64,000 nucleotides of DNA from Anaeramoeba flamelloides (lineage: Eukaryota; Metamonada; Anaeramoebidae): contig JANTQA010000063.1 of NCBI GenBank assembly GCA_027625915.1, positions 3,596,001-3,660,000 on the forward strand, written 5' to 3'. The position numbers and the translations under genes are program-made. The notes under the pieces are model-generated. The model was given only the letters and a program-made list of their open reading frames with translations. It was not told where the DNA came from and did not search any database. Of the stretch, positions 1 to 10,900 are shown piece after piece. Numbering within the stretch: position 1 is the stretch's first letter; every line of letters starts with the position of its first letter.

Positions 1-261
1 GAATTTAAAATATCACTATTGTATTTATGCATGAAACAAAGAAAAAAGAAAAGATTCGAAAAAACAATTCCAACAAAATATCCAGAAAAATTAGAGCTTT
101 ATAATAAAAATAAGAATTTAAAGAAAAAATCATTGACCTTTAAAAAGTTATCAATAAAATGTAGAAAATTTTTTCCAAATTCGCCATATTCAATAGTTTT
201 TATTGTTTTGATAATTATTTTACCTTATTATGTACAAAAGGGGATTTCTCATTTCAAATAA
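1..261 (+). CDS. 3' end of an unidentified gene with a C-terminal membrane segment (partial)
   Basis: The frame is open from the first base of the window to a TAA at 259-261, so this looks like the last exon, or end, of a gene entering from the left. The visible 86 residues are Lys-rich (KQRKKKRF near the start, KNKNLKKKS in the middle) and end with a hydrophobic stretch, YSIVFIVLIIILPYYV, followed by about eight residues. That arrangement of basic cytosolic part, one helix and short tail resembles a tail-anchored or C-terminally anchored membrane protein. The family is not recognisable from this fragment. The first in-frame ATG (31-33) is unlikely to be the true start because the frame continues upstream. 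A chance open frame in AT-rich DNA cannot be excluded. Confidence 0.35.
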   Translation, partial: EFKISLLYLCMKQRKKKRFEKTIPTKYPEKLELYNKNKNLKKKSLTFKKLSIKCRKFFPNSPYSIVFIVLIIILPYYVQKGISHFK

Positions 262-1990
262 AAGTAAACATCAATTTGAAAATATTTAATTTTAATTGTG
301 ATTTTTTTTTTTTTTCATGATTTGTAAAGACCTAGTTAGAGTGTTTTTTTTTTTATGTTTTAAAGAGTTTCTTATATTTCAGAATAATATTCAGATTAAT
401 TTGATTCATCTTTCAATAATTCTTGAATTTTCAATTGTCCTTTTATTTAAAAAATAGATTTTATTCTCTCTTCGTATTAATATCCTACACAAGAAACTCT
501 TTATGAAAAAAAAAATAATATTTATCATAATTATTTGAATTTTTCTATGTTTTTAAAAAAATATAATCAAAAAAAATTAAAAAAAAAAGAAAATATTTTG
601 ATAATTTCTAAATGAAAGAATTAATTTTCTTTGTATGGTTTTATAAATAATTAAAATTTTCAAAAAAAAAATTATGAAAAAAATAAAGGGAGATATTTTT
701 ATTAATTTGTATTAATTTAAGATTTATGTTAAAGAGAAAAATAGACCAAGTTTCAATTTTTCGTATTTTGTGGGAAAAATAGGAATTTTCAAATATTGGC
801 AATTATTTTTTGGCACATCAAATCACTTTTTTTTTACATTGAAAACAAATAAATATAACTCAATTCAATTAAATTGGAAAAATAAGAAATAAGAAACTTT
901 CAAATACAAAAACAAATAATAATTTATACTTTTTTTTATTCTAAGCAATTCTTTCAAAGTTTATTAAATTTCTTATTGATTTATGTAAAAAAAGGTATAC
1001 TATTATTACTAATTTTTCAAATAATTGCCTTTTTATTTTAGAATTGTTAAATTGTGGGTTTATTTTTAAGGGTTTTGATTAAAATTAGAGTTGAAACCCC
1101 CCCTTCTTAATAAAGAAAAGAGAGAAAAAAACGGAAACAGAAACCAGAATGATAGAAATTTTATTTTTTTTACATTACTGTAGTCAAAATAAAGCGTGCC
1201 AAAAAATATAAAGCGTGTTTCAAAATAAAAAGCGTGTTTTTTTGTTATAGAAAACCTATACATCAACCGATCAAAGAAACCAATAATAAACCCGAAAAAA
1301 ATATGGTATTGGTTTCTTAAAGTTCTATTATTTAAAAGTAAAATTCTAAAAATAAAGGATCAAATTGGAATATTTATCTCAAAAAATAGAGTTAATTTTT
1401 GCAAGAAAATTTTAATAATAAAAAAAACAAAAAATTTCAAAAAAATTGAGAATATTATGGAAAATTTTCAACTAATTGCATTAATAATTTAAATTTTACT
1501 GAAAATAACCAGTACTTTACTTTCAAAATTGATTTGGGCTCAGGTATACTATTTGGTAGTAGATTGGATGTTGCCTTGGTACAAGAATAAAAAAAAGCAC
1601 GGATAATATTTTGAAACACGGATTATAGTCGTTGTGCACGCATTATTTTGATCACTGTAAGAATCACAAAAGATTAGATACATTTGGAAAAGAGAACAGG
1701 ACACTAAAAGGAAAATAAAGATTTTAACAATAGGTTCTGTTTAAGTCCTGTTGTACATAAATTTTTCAAACAAATTTTGAAATTTGAGTTTCCGTCTGCA
1801 CCTTAAAAAAATATAAAAAATTCATTTTTTTTAATTCATTCTTCAATAATTTAGAATTTCTTGTAAGTAAAATTAGGCTTCCTTCTACCTTTTTGAAAAC
1901 TTAAAATATATAAAATTTCCTTCTCTTTTCATTTCTTCTTTTTCTTTGATATTTTACAAAAAAAAATAAAAGATCCATAAATTTCAAACA
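262..1990. other. Intergenic region upstream of RPS19
   Basis: This is AT-rich DNA with long A and T runs and no supportable gene. It holds a TA-flanked inverted-repeat element (1178-1657). The last 90 bases before RPS19 are pyrimidine-rich (CCTTCTCTTTTCATTTC near 1919), which could mark the transcription start of a ribosomal-protein gene; that is inference from known pyrimidine-rich starts of such genes. Confidence 0.5.
1178..1657. mobile_element. TA-flanked inverted-repeat element, family C copy 1 (Tc1/mariner-like MITE)
   Basis: The left end reads TA then CTGTAGTCAAAATAAAGCGTG; the right end, read inward on the other strand, is TA then CAGTGATCAAAATAATGCGTG. Both arms then carry further GCGTG/CCGTG words at similar spacing, giving inverted arms of roughly 75 bp. 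A TA duplication and CAGT-type ends are typical of Tc1/mariner/pogo elements. The 480 bp between the ends have no transposase frame, so the copy is non-autonomous. A degenerate relative lies at 19875-19975. Confidence 0.6.
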
Positions 1991-2982
1991 ATGGAATATT
2001 TAACAAGAATTTATATGTATGGTGGTGTTTCTGTCAAAGATGTAGAATCATCAAAATTCATTAAGGCTTATGCTGAACACTTAAAAAGAGGTGACAAATT
2101 TAAAGAACCAAGTTGGGTTGATATTGTAAAAACCGGTTTCACAAAAGAACTTTCTCCATACGATCGTGATTGGTTTGTTTTTTTTCTTTTCATTATCTTT
2201 TATGCTTTTTTTTTTTTTTTGTTTTTGAATCAAAAAAAAAAAAAAAAAGTTTTTTCTTTTAAACCTAATAATAAAATCTTTTAAAAATTTTACATCATTT
2301 TTAAAAAAGTGAGTACTAAAAGTTTTATTACTAGGACCCCAAATTGTCTAATTCGCCCGATTTAAGCAGTTTGAATTAACTACTTTTAAAACTTTTAGTT
2401 GCACTTTTTTTAAAACAGTTTTACTATTTTTTTTTTTTTTTATGTTATTTGACTTCACAACCAATTCTTTGTGTTAGGTATTTTTTGAAAATTAATTCTG
2501 GTCTAATTTCATCTTTTTCGCTGTTTCTTTTTCTTGCTTGCAAATTTTACTTTTTCTTATTCTTTTCAAATAAAAAAATAAAAAATCATTAAAGGTACTA
2601 CATTAGAGCTGCGTCTATCCTTCGAAGACTTTATATCAGACCATTTACTGGTGTTGGTGGCTTCAAAAAAATTTACTCCAAAAAAAACAAAATTAGAGTC
2701 AAACCATCCCACTATAACAAAGGAAGCGGAAAGATCCCAAGATCCATTTTACATCAATTCGAAAAAATTGGAATTGTTAAAAAAACGAAAAAAGGAACAA
2801 GAAAAGTTACCTCTCTTGGAAGAAAAGAAATGGACGCAATCGCTTTAAAAATCCATAAAGATACTCAACCAAAAAAGAAAGAAGAAATTGATGAAATTGA
2901 TGAACTTAATGAAATTATTGAAGAAAACAAAGAAGAAAAAGAAGAAGAAGAAGAAAAAGAAAAGGAAAAAGAAGAAAACTAA
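1991..2982 (+). CDS. RPS19: 40S ribosomal protein S19 (eS19)
   Basis: Two exons, 1991-2172 and 2595-2982, give 189 residues. The intron (2173-2594) starts GTTTGT and ends AAAG, and joining TG|G restores the family motif SPYDRDWYYIRAASILRRLY. Other eS19 hallmarks follow: GGVSVKDV near residue 12, GVGGFKKIY, KPSHYNKGSGKIPRSILHQ and the KKGTRKVTSLGRKEMD segment. The human protein is 145 residues. The extra length here is an acidic tail of Glu/Lys repeats (about residues 158-189), which is unusual for S19 and may be lineage-specific. The protein belongs to the small-subunit head and is needed for late 18S rRNA processing. Downstream of the stop is AT-rich DNA. Confidence 0.96.
2298..2415. mobile_element. 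Small palindromic element inside the RPS19 intron
   Basis: The left arm, TTTTTAAAAAAGTG followed by ACTAAAAGTTTTA, is mirrored on the right by TAAAACTTTTAGT then GCACTTTTTTTAAAA, with about 55 bases between the arms. It fills more than a quarter of the intron. The same AAAAAAGTG / CACTTTTTT ends recur elsewhere in the window (cluster at 48700-49100, and 56711-56835), so it is one member of a dispersed family of tiny palindromic elements. Target duplication is not clear. Confidence 0.55.
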
Positions 2983-3254
2983 ATAATCGTTCATTGAAAT
3001 AAAAAAAATTAAAATTAAAAATTTGGTTAAATAAAATCGAAAAGTAAATTGATTTTTCTTAATTTTGAGATTGTTTTTTCGTGTTTTATTTACAAGTAGT
3101 CTAACTTTTACAAAATTATTTTTCAATTTTTTTTATAATTGTCCTTTAAGTTTTTGTGTGCTTGTAGACAAAACAAAAAAAAATTATTAATACTTGATAA
3201 ATTAAATAATAAATATAGTATTTAAAAAAATATCAGACATAAAAATAAGTTCCT

Positions 3255-3700
3255 GAAATCATTTTTAATTGTTAGTGTTATATTAATTGTGAGTGTAATT
3301 GCGAAAATTTAAAATCAAATCCTTTTTATAAATACTAAATTTTTTATGAACTTAGTAATAAACCTACCCAAAGTTCATAAAAGTGGGGATATCTAGAGAA
3401 TACTCATTTAATTGTTTGGTAAACAGTTGTAGATCTAATTATTTTGAAAAAAATTAGAGTTTTTTATGATGTTTACTCGATCATAATTTTTATTCCTGCT
3501 TTTTGATTTGATTGATTATTATTTTGAAATATTGTAATTTAATTAATAATCATTCAAATAAGTATTTATTTATAAATTTCAGAGTTTGATTCTAAAAAAA
3601 AGGATTTTATTCTCAAATAATAGAAATTATTAATCAAGTGCAAAGCAATTTTTCTTAATATTAACAATTATTAATGATACCCAACTTATTTCAGTGCCAC
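3255..3700 (+). repeat. Dispersed repeat O, copy 1
   Basis: About 440 bp recurs in inverted orientation at about 61775-62215. Shared words include TTTTTTATGAAC, TAGTAATAAACCTAC, AAGTGGGGAT and ACAGTTGTAGATCTAA in the same order. No coding potential or clear terminal repeats are visible, so its class is unknown. Confidence 0.6.
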
Positions 3701-4227
3701 TGTGTTTTTTTTTTTCACAAATTTAATATTTTCTTCCATTAGAATTTTCAAATAGTTATTACATTCCATAAAGATGTAATTGTATCAAAAATCCTTAAGA
3801 ACTATTCTTATTTTATGTTCTCTTATGGTGGAAATATAATGTTACAAGACAAAAATAAAACCATTTAAATGTTTATGAATGGGAGGAAAATCAAAAAAAA
3901 GGAATTTTTTTTTTTTTTTTTTTTTTTTGGATTTCAGCAAATAAAAATAAACCAAAATTTTCCTTTTTGTTGGGTTTTTGATACTAATGTATATCCAGAG
4001 GAAGTGTTGTCAAGTACTGTCATTTACTTAACTTTTTGTTCATTTGAGAAATAAAAAGAAAATTTAAGATATTTTCTTTTAATTTCCATAATTAAAAAAA
4101 AGCTAACAGTAGTTTTCCAGAATTCAAAGGAATTTAATAAAATCAAGGTGTTTACTCAATTCTTTCAAATTCTAATAAAATAAATGACAGTGGATAGTTG
4201 TTAATTTTATCTTGCAAATGATAGAAT

Positions 4228-4229
<2 letters not shown>

Positions 4230-4265
<36 letters not shown>
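4230..4265. repeat. (TA)n microsatellite
   Basis: An uninterrupted TA dinucleotide run of about 36 bases. Similar runs occur at 6639-6673 and 57069-57111. Confidence 0.9.
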
Positions 4266-4268
<3 letters not shown>

Positions 4269-6059
4269 TTTTCTTCTTCTCTTTTTTTTTATTTGATACA
4301 ATTTTCTTTAATTAGTTCTTTCTCTAAATAAATAAATAAATAAAACAAACTTTTCTAATTTTTCAAACATTTCAATACAAATTTGAAATCGGTTTTATTT
4401 ACCTCTTACTGACCCCCCCCGATGATTTTGAAGTATATTTGTACCTTACCTTAACTCAGTAATACTTTAATAAAACTTGGAATTTAAGATGAGATCGAAC
4501 ATTTGGATTTTGAACCTTTATGAAGATAAATATTTGAATTTTGGTTTATAAAATAGTTTCCACCCAAATACAGAATTCAAAAAAAAATACAAATATTTAA
4601 ATTGTTGAAAGATCTATGAATTTACCTTTTTTTAAAAAGTAGACAATTCAACTTGTCGTTATAACATTATTTACTAATAGTCATAAAAGACAAATAATTC
4701 TGAAGTTATCTACAAATTCAATTAGTATTAATCTTTTTTAAGATTGAATTAAACCACTTATCTATAATTGGAATACAATTTCAATTCTTAATTGATGTCT
4801 TTTAACAGTAATAATTGATTAATTTATTTATCACCAAAATGGTAGTAAACTCAACATAATCTATACGGAAAAGAGGAGGGGTTGAAATATGTATAAACAA
4901 TCAAACCCCTTTTATCAGAATTCTTATTTATCTTCCGAAACGGATGTTCATATCTGGATACATTTCAATAATCATTAATCACCTTCTTCACATAATTAAC
5001 ATATTGTGCATTTAACATCATGTTCTATATTTTTTGGAAAATAATCTCTAATCTAATAGTCCAGAACTTATCACTATTTCAGGTATTTTTGATAAAAAAT
5101 GCAAAAATTTTCACTTCATTTTTCTTCTTTTCTATAAGTAACAAGTAATTTTTATTTATTTTTAAACCCACAGGAACTAGATCCCTTATTTTCACAAGAT
5201 ACAATTATACTCAATAAGAAAACTTAATTTATCAGCTTTGGAGAAATGGGTTATTAATTTTTTAAGGAATTGATATTTTCAAATTAAATTTTCAATCAAA
5301 AGCCCCTGATCCTTTTTGATCTTTCGTTGGATTTATGTAAGCAAAAGAAAATGTTAATTTTACAAACAATTTTTATTTTGAAGAAATTACACTTTATTTA
5401 TTATAAATAGTTTGTATTTAGAAATAACCATTGAACATTTAATCTTTTTTTAAAAATCTAATAAAAATAAATCAAATATTGAATCCTTGAAGATTTAAAA
5501 AAATTGATCTTTTCTTTTTTTTTTAAGATTTATTTATTAATTTTCTTGGAATTTAAAAGATTATATAATATTTCCTTTATCAAATATTAAAATTATAAAA
5601 ACTTAAATATTTCTATTTTAACAAGTACTTTGATAATATCTATTATTTTTTATTATTAGAATTATTAATTTGAATTTTTTTTATTTGATTGAAAATATTT
5701 AAAAATTTTCGGAAAAAATAAAAATAATAGATATTGATACTTTTAATCTAGATGTTATTACAAACTTATTTAAATAATTCTGATTTTGTAATTAAAATAT
5801 TATTTTGAAAATAATCAAATTTAAATGTATTTTTTTATTTCAAAAGCTGAATTTCCCTGGTTTTAAAAAAGAGTTATGGTGCTATTTATAATTTAATGGC
5901 CCGATTTTTATTCTCTTTTTTTTTCTTGTTAATGGACTTGTAAACTAACAAAAAATAGTCTTGGAAATTTCATAGCAAAAAAAATAAAAATTTACTGTGT
6001 ATAGAAATTGAAAAACATAGTAAAATTTTCATTACTATAAAAGTATAATTCTTTTAAAT

Positions 6060-6636
6060 CAATTTTTCAAAATGAATTATTGTATCATAAGTTTGATCCA
6101 TTTTTCTCATTTTTAGAAAAGTTCAAAATCTAAAAATAATTCCAAATTATTTTCTTTGGAAGAAGAACGAAATTATATTACCTTTGGAAGGAATTGTGCG
6201 AAAATACACTTTAAAAATAAAAACAACTAAGTTCTAAAAAATAACAAGAGGTAAAAAAATCTACTTATTTTAAAAAAAGTAAAGTAATTATTTGAAACTT
6301 AAAAAAATATAATATTTTGATTCAAAGAACAGTACAAATCAATTTTTCCTTTTTATTGTACAAAAAAAAAAAAAAAACAAGAAAAAAAATCCACCAAATA
6401 AATTAAAACATTCCCCAAAATACTTTTTTAAAAAACTCGAAAATTCAACTTTTAATCTAAATAAATATGTTTTATTTTGATTATTTATAAGCAATAATTA
6501 ATAAATTAATCTTAATTTTTTTTACAGTGAGTTGTAAACAACCCAAGAATTAAATATATCAAATAATTTTCTATTATTTCTCTATTTGTTAAAGATTATG
6601 AAATTAATATGGCCAATTCAAATTAATAATTCTAAG

Positions 6637-6674
<38 letters not shown>

Positions 6675-7480
6675 CTTAATAACTTAATAACTTATTTTAA
6701 TATTAAGAGTTCGTAGGTTTATACTCTTAATATTTGAAAAAGAATATTCTCTATTTTTTTTAAATTTCAAGAAATTTAATAAATATTAATGATCAAAAAA
6801 ATGATTATTATTTTTTGGATCTTCTAGGATTCAATATTTTGATTTATTTTTATTGTATTTTTAAAATAAGATTAAATATCATTGTTATTCATCCATACAG
6901 ACTTTCAGAAATTACTGAAAGTGAGATAACTTCAAAAGAAAAATATTTGACAAATTTTTCTTTTTCAGATTTTGATACATAAATCCAAACAAAAAGAAAT
7001 ATCAGATTTTTTGACTAAAAATTTGATTTGGTTAAAAGGTATTACTGTTAAAAATGATAACTAGTCTCTCTAAAGTTGTTAAACAAAGTTGCACATAGTG
7101 TTTAATTGTATCATTATTTAAAGAATTACTCTATTACCATGGGGGGGGGGTAAATAAGAGTTGAGGGTCATTGAAAACAAAAAAAATAATTGATTTGGCG
7201 TATTCCTTCAATAAAAAAATATTCTTTTTTCAAGTTTCAAATGATTACTTTACTTTTTTTAAAATAAAATAGATTTTTTTTCCTCGTGTTATTTTTTAGA
7301 ACTTAGTTGTTTTTATTTTTAAAGTATGTTTTTCTAAACTTCCTTAATATATAATATAATTTCCTTCTTCTTTCAAAGAAAATAATTCTGAAATATGTTT
7401 AGATTTCGAACTTTTTTGAAAAATAGAAAAATGGATCAGACTTTTAAAAAAAATAATTCTATTTCGGCAAATGATTGTAA
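6060..7480. mobile_element. Long inverted-repeat element Q (about 1.4 kb)
   Basis: DNA near 6090-6320 is repeated in reverse complement near 7210-7460. Matching words, in mirrored order, include AAAATCTA, AATTATTTTCTTTG, ACTTTAAAAATAAAAACAAC, TAAGTTCTAAAAAATAAC and AAGTAAAGTAAT. Arms are at least 230 bp and clearly diverged, suggesting an older foldback-type transposon. The 0.9 kb centre contains the second TA microsatellite and a run of ten G, with no recognisable protein. Outer borders are approximate. Confidence 0.55.
6639..6673. repeat. (TA)n microsatellite followed by AACTTAAT direct repeats
   Basis: About 35 bases of alternating TA/AT, immediately followed by tandem copies of AACTTAAT up to about 6695. 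Confidence 0.9.
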
Positions 7481-7969
7481 AAGTAACTCGATATTTAAAT
7501 AATTAGAATTTTACTTTTTTTATTCAATTTCAGATTTTATAGACAATTTTGGAACTTAGCTATTTAAATTTACCAATAAGTTTTTTAGTTTCGGAATAAC
7601 TTAATAAATAAAGTATTCCAAATCATAGATTCTAATTTGTGATAAATCTATTTATTTCTTTGGTACCTTTTTATGATATTTGTTTGAGGAAGTAAGAAAT
7701 CGGATTGAAAAGAAATTGGAGACGTAACCAAGGAAAATCATCTAAAAATTATTCCCAGTCAAATCTCAAATATAACAGGTGGGTAATTCTTAATAAAATA
7801 TTGGTTTCAAAATACTTAAAATCTTAAACATTGATTGAAATAGCATGTTCGTTGTCGAACCAAAACAAAAATATCCAAAGTTTGATTGTGAAAATAATTC
7901 CGTCCCAAAAATGAAATATTTTTCATTTTTTTATTTTATTTTTTTTTTTCTTGTTCGTTTTCGTTATTT

Positions 7970-10900
7970 ATGAAACTTTCTGGTCAAACAATTGCCTCTA
8001 TTATTTTAGTCCTTATCTTGAATTCAATTGTTTTCATCTTTTCTTCATATTATTTATATAAGCTTCTGAAGGGCTTGAAGAATTTTGATTTCAAGATCGT
8101 AAATTTCTCTTTTTGCTCTTTAGTTTTTTAAAAAGCCAACACCAATATTTTTCGAATTCTTTGTTTCAATTTGTTTCAAAAAAATAGCTGCTTTTTTCCT
8201 TTGTGTGTCTTGGGAATACGTTTGAAATTATTCTCCAGATTATAATTTTATCAGACAAAAAACAATATGGGAAAGAATTCAAACTCCCTGGTGCTTATAT
8301 TTGTGAAACGCTATCAGACTTTTTTTTATTTTCAAGTTTTGCGTTTATTGTGTTTTGCCTGTAAGTGCTGAATCTTTTTCTTCTTTTTTTTTTTTTATTT
8401 ATTTATTTTCTTCCAAATTAAAAATCCAGAGCCAATACATTGGCTGACTAAATGAAGAGAAATGATCTCATTGTAACTAGAAAAATGTGTAGCTTTGCAA
8501 AAAAGTGTCTTATCTTTCAGAATCACATTATCGTCAGGCTACAATTCTCAATTATTATGAAAAATTGTATTCTTGTGGATAATTGATAAATCGTATTTCA
8601 AACCAAATTTGAATTTGCTTTGATCATTAAAAAGCATTTGGTTTTTCTAAAAGGAACAAGCACATCTATTTTTTTTCCAAGTATTCTTTGTTCTAAATTC
8701 AAATGATTGATAAATAGTTAACAAGTTGATTCTAACCATATGAAAAAGATACTTGCATTATCAATTACATAATTTCCAAAAGATAATCTGCATTTTAAGG
8801 ACGGGCTTCAACCTTGGGAAGTGTTGAGTTATTGTTTTTTTTTACATTCACTTGTCAAAAAGATATTCCATTCTGAAGAAATTGGAAAAAAAAAATTACT
8901 AATTTCCTTATTTAAAAAATCAAAACAATAAAAAAAATTTTCAAAACAAATCTTTGATGAAAAATTTAGAAAAAAAAAAATAAATTGAAGGGATTTTCAA
9001 GTTCAAGTTCAAATTTGAAAAAATTTACAAACTAGTAAAATTAACTGTAAAAAACATTTAGAACAGCTTGAGGAATTGTTATTTGTGTTTATAGATTTGA
9101 TATGGAAATTATAAAATATTAAAATCAAATTTTGGTTTGATCTGATATAAGGTAACAATTGTGAAAATCATTGAAATTGTTCATAAAATTTTACCATTTT
9201 ATTATTATTGATCGAAGAAGTGTAAATTACACTCTAGATGTACTTTTACTTAAATTTCCTCAAAGGTAATTTAATCCTAAAATCATAAATTTCACGATTG
9301 TTCAAAGGGAAAGACATACCCAATTTTTTTTATTTGTAAAAAGAAAAAGCAAAAAATTGAAAAGAAAAAAAGGAAAAGGGAAAAAAAAATAAAAAAAAAA
9401 AGAAATTTAAAAAGGGTTTAAGTAGCAATTGGTAAAAAATCAAAAAAAAAAAAAAAACAATGCTATCTTTGATTAAGGACTCCCAAAATCACGCCACGAT
9501 ACTTTTGGTTGATTTAATAATTTGATAATTGATCATAAATGTTCACTTGGGGATCGTTGTTTCATTGTTGTAATTTTTCTTAATTTTTTTTTTGATCTTA
9601 TTTGCTTTCAACCTTTGGTCCTTTTAGCCTTTGCTTTTTTGTTTTTATTTTCAAGTTATTCATACTTTCGTATTTTAGTGTCACACTATCAGCAGCAAGC
9701 TACCATTTGATCTATTTACTTTGTAACTCTTCTTCCCAATATAAAGAAGATTCAGCCAGAGGAAAAATGGAAAAAAATCAAAATTTTACCATTTTTTTTA
9801 TAACAAAAATTCTCAATAGGTAAATTTAACTGTGGGTATAAAACTCTTTCAAGGGCGTTTTTATATACAATTTCCCTGTTTTCACCTGAAAAGGTAGTAC
9901 TTATGATGAAATTGAAATTAAAATTAAAAAAAAAAAAAAATACAGCTGTTTTAACAAAGTGAGGAACCAAATTTTTTCAAAAACGTAACTCAAACAATTT
10001 GATTAACTCTTTTAAGTGCTAAAGTAAATTTTTTAGTACACTCTTTTTTAAATTAGCTGTAATTTGTTTGTTTAAAATTTCCATCTCCCGTTTTAAAATT
10101 TCTAAACTATTAGATCATTAAAAAGTATTTCTATATTTTGCTTTCAATCCTACAAAATTAATCTAAAGTAATCCGATTTCTTGAATTTGATCAGGATTTC
10201 CTTTTTATTTTCCTTTAATTTATTACAAATTTTGAAATAAAACATTCTTTTTCAAATTGAAATTAAAAAAACAAAACAACTTCAAATTTCATAATTTTAA
10301 TTTGAAAAATACAAAAAAAAAAAAATGATTACTAAATTGTATGAAAAATTAAGATTGGAATATAATTCATTTAAAATTTTAATCCATTGAATTCTCAAAC
10401 GTTAAATCTCTACTGTATTTTCCAAATATAAAAGATAGCTCATCATTATAAAGGATTTATTATTCTTTTTAAATAATTTTTAAAGTGCCTTTTAAAGTGT
10501 AAAGTTGGATACACCCATGCTTTCTTTGTCGTTTTTTTTTTCTTTTTTTTTCAAACAACCTTTTGAAAGTTCTCTTTTATAAATCATTAAGAATGGGGAC
10601 TTTTGTTGTGTTAATATGATCACTAATATTATATTTCAATTAGCATCTATTTGGTTGGAGTTTATAAAAAAGGAAATCAGAAAAAATGCTTAAAAAAAGT
10701 CCACTTTTCTGTTTTTATACTTTAAGAGGTTCTTTAAATTTTTAGGCCTTTTTTCTAGCGTGGTATTAATAATTCTTGAATTAATATCTTTTCTTCTAAT
10801 TGGTATGTATCACATCTATTCTTCTTCTTGAATTTAATCATTTAACCAAATTTATTTGGTTAATTCAACATAAAGAAAAGATAATTTCTGAAAACACCTC

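Larger units (their letters stand above)
2983..7969. other. Intergenic region between RPS19 and the THH1-like gene
   Basis: Nearly 5 kb without a supportable gene. It contains repeat O (3255-3700), a degraded palindromic element of family E (about 4110-4175), two TA microsatellites (4230-4265 and 6639-6673), a long inverted-repeat element (about 6060-7480), and isolated homopolymer runs of C (4413-4420) and G (7141-7150). I saw no conserved protein motif in any frame. Confidence 0.5.

Noticed and set aside
8099-8240. Alternative THH1-like model with two introns of 25 and 19 bp
   Set aside because: A single 89 bp intron (8099-8187) gives a continuous second helix and correct phase with normal splice signals; introns of 19-25 bp would be unlike the others here.
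9522-9823. Short hydrophobic proteins at 9522-9823
   Set aside because: They lie within repeat J, are not maintained in its second copy at 11790-12355, and consist of T-rich codons.
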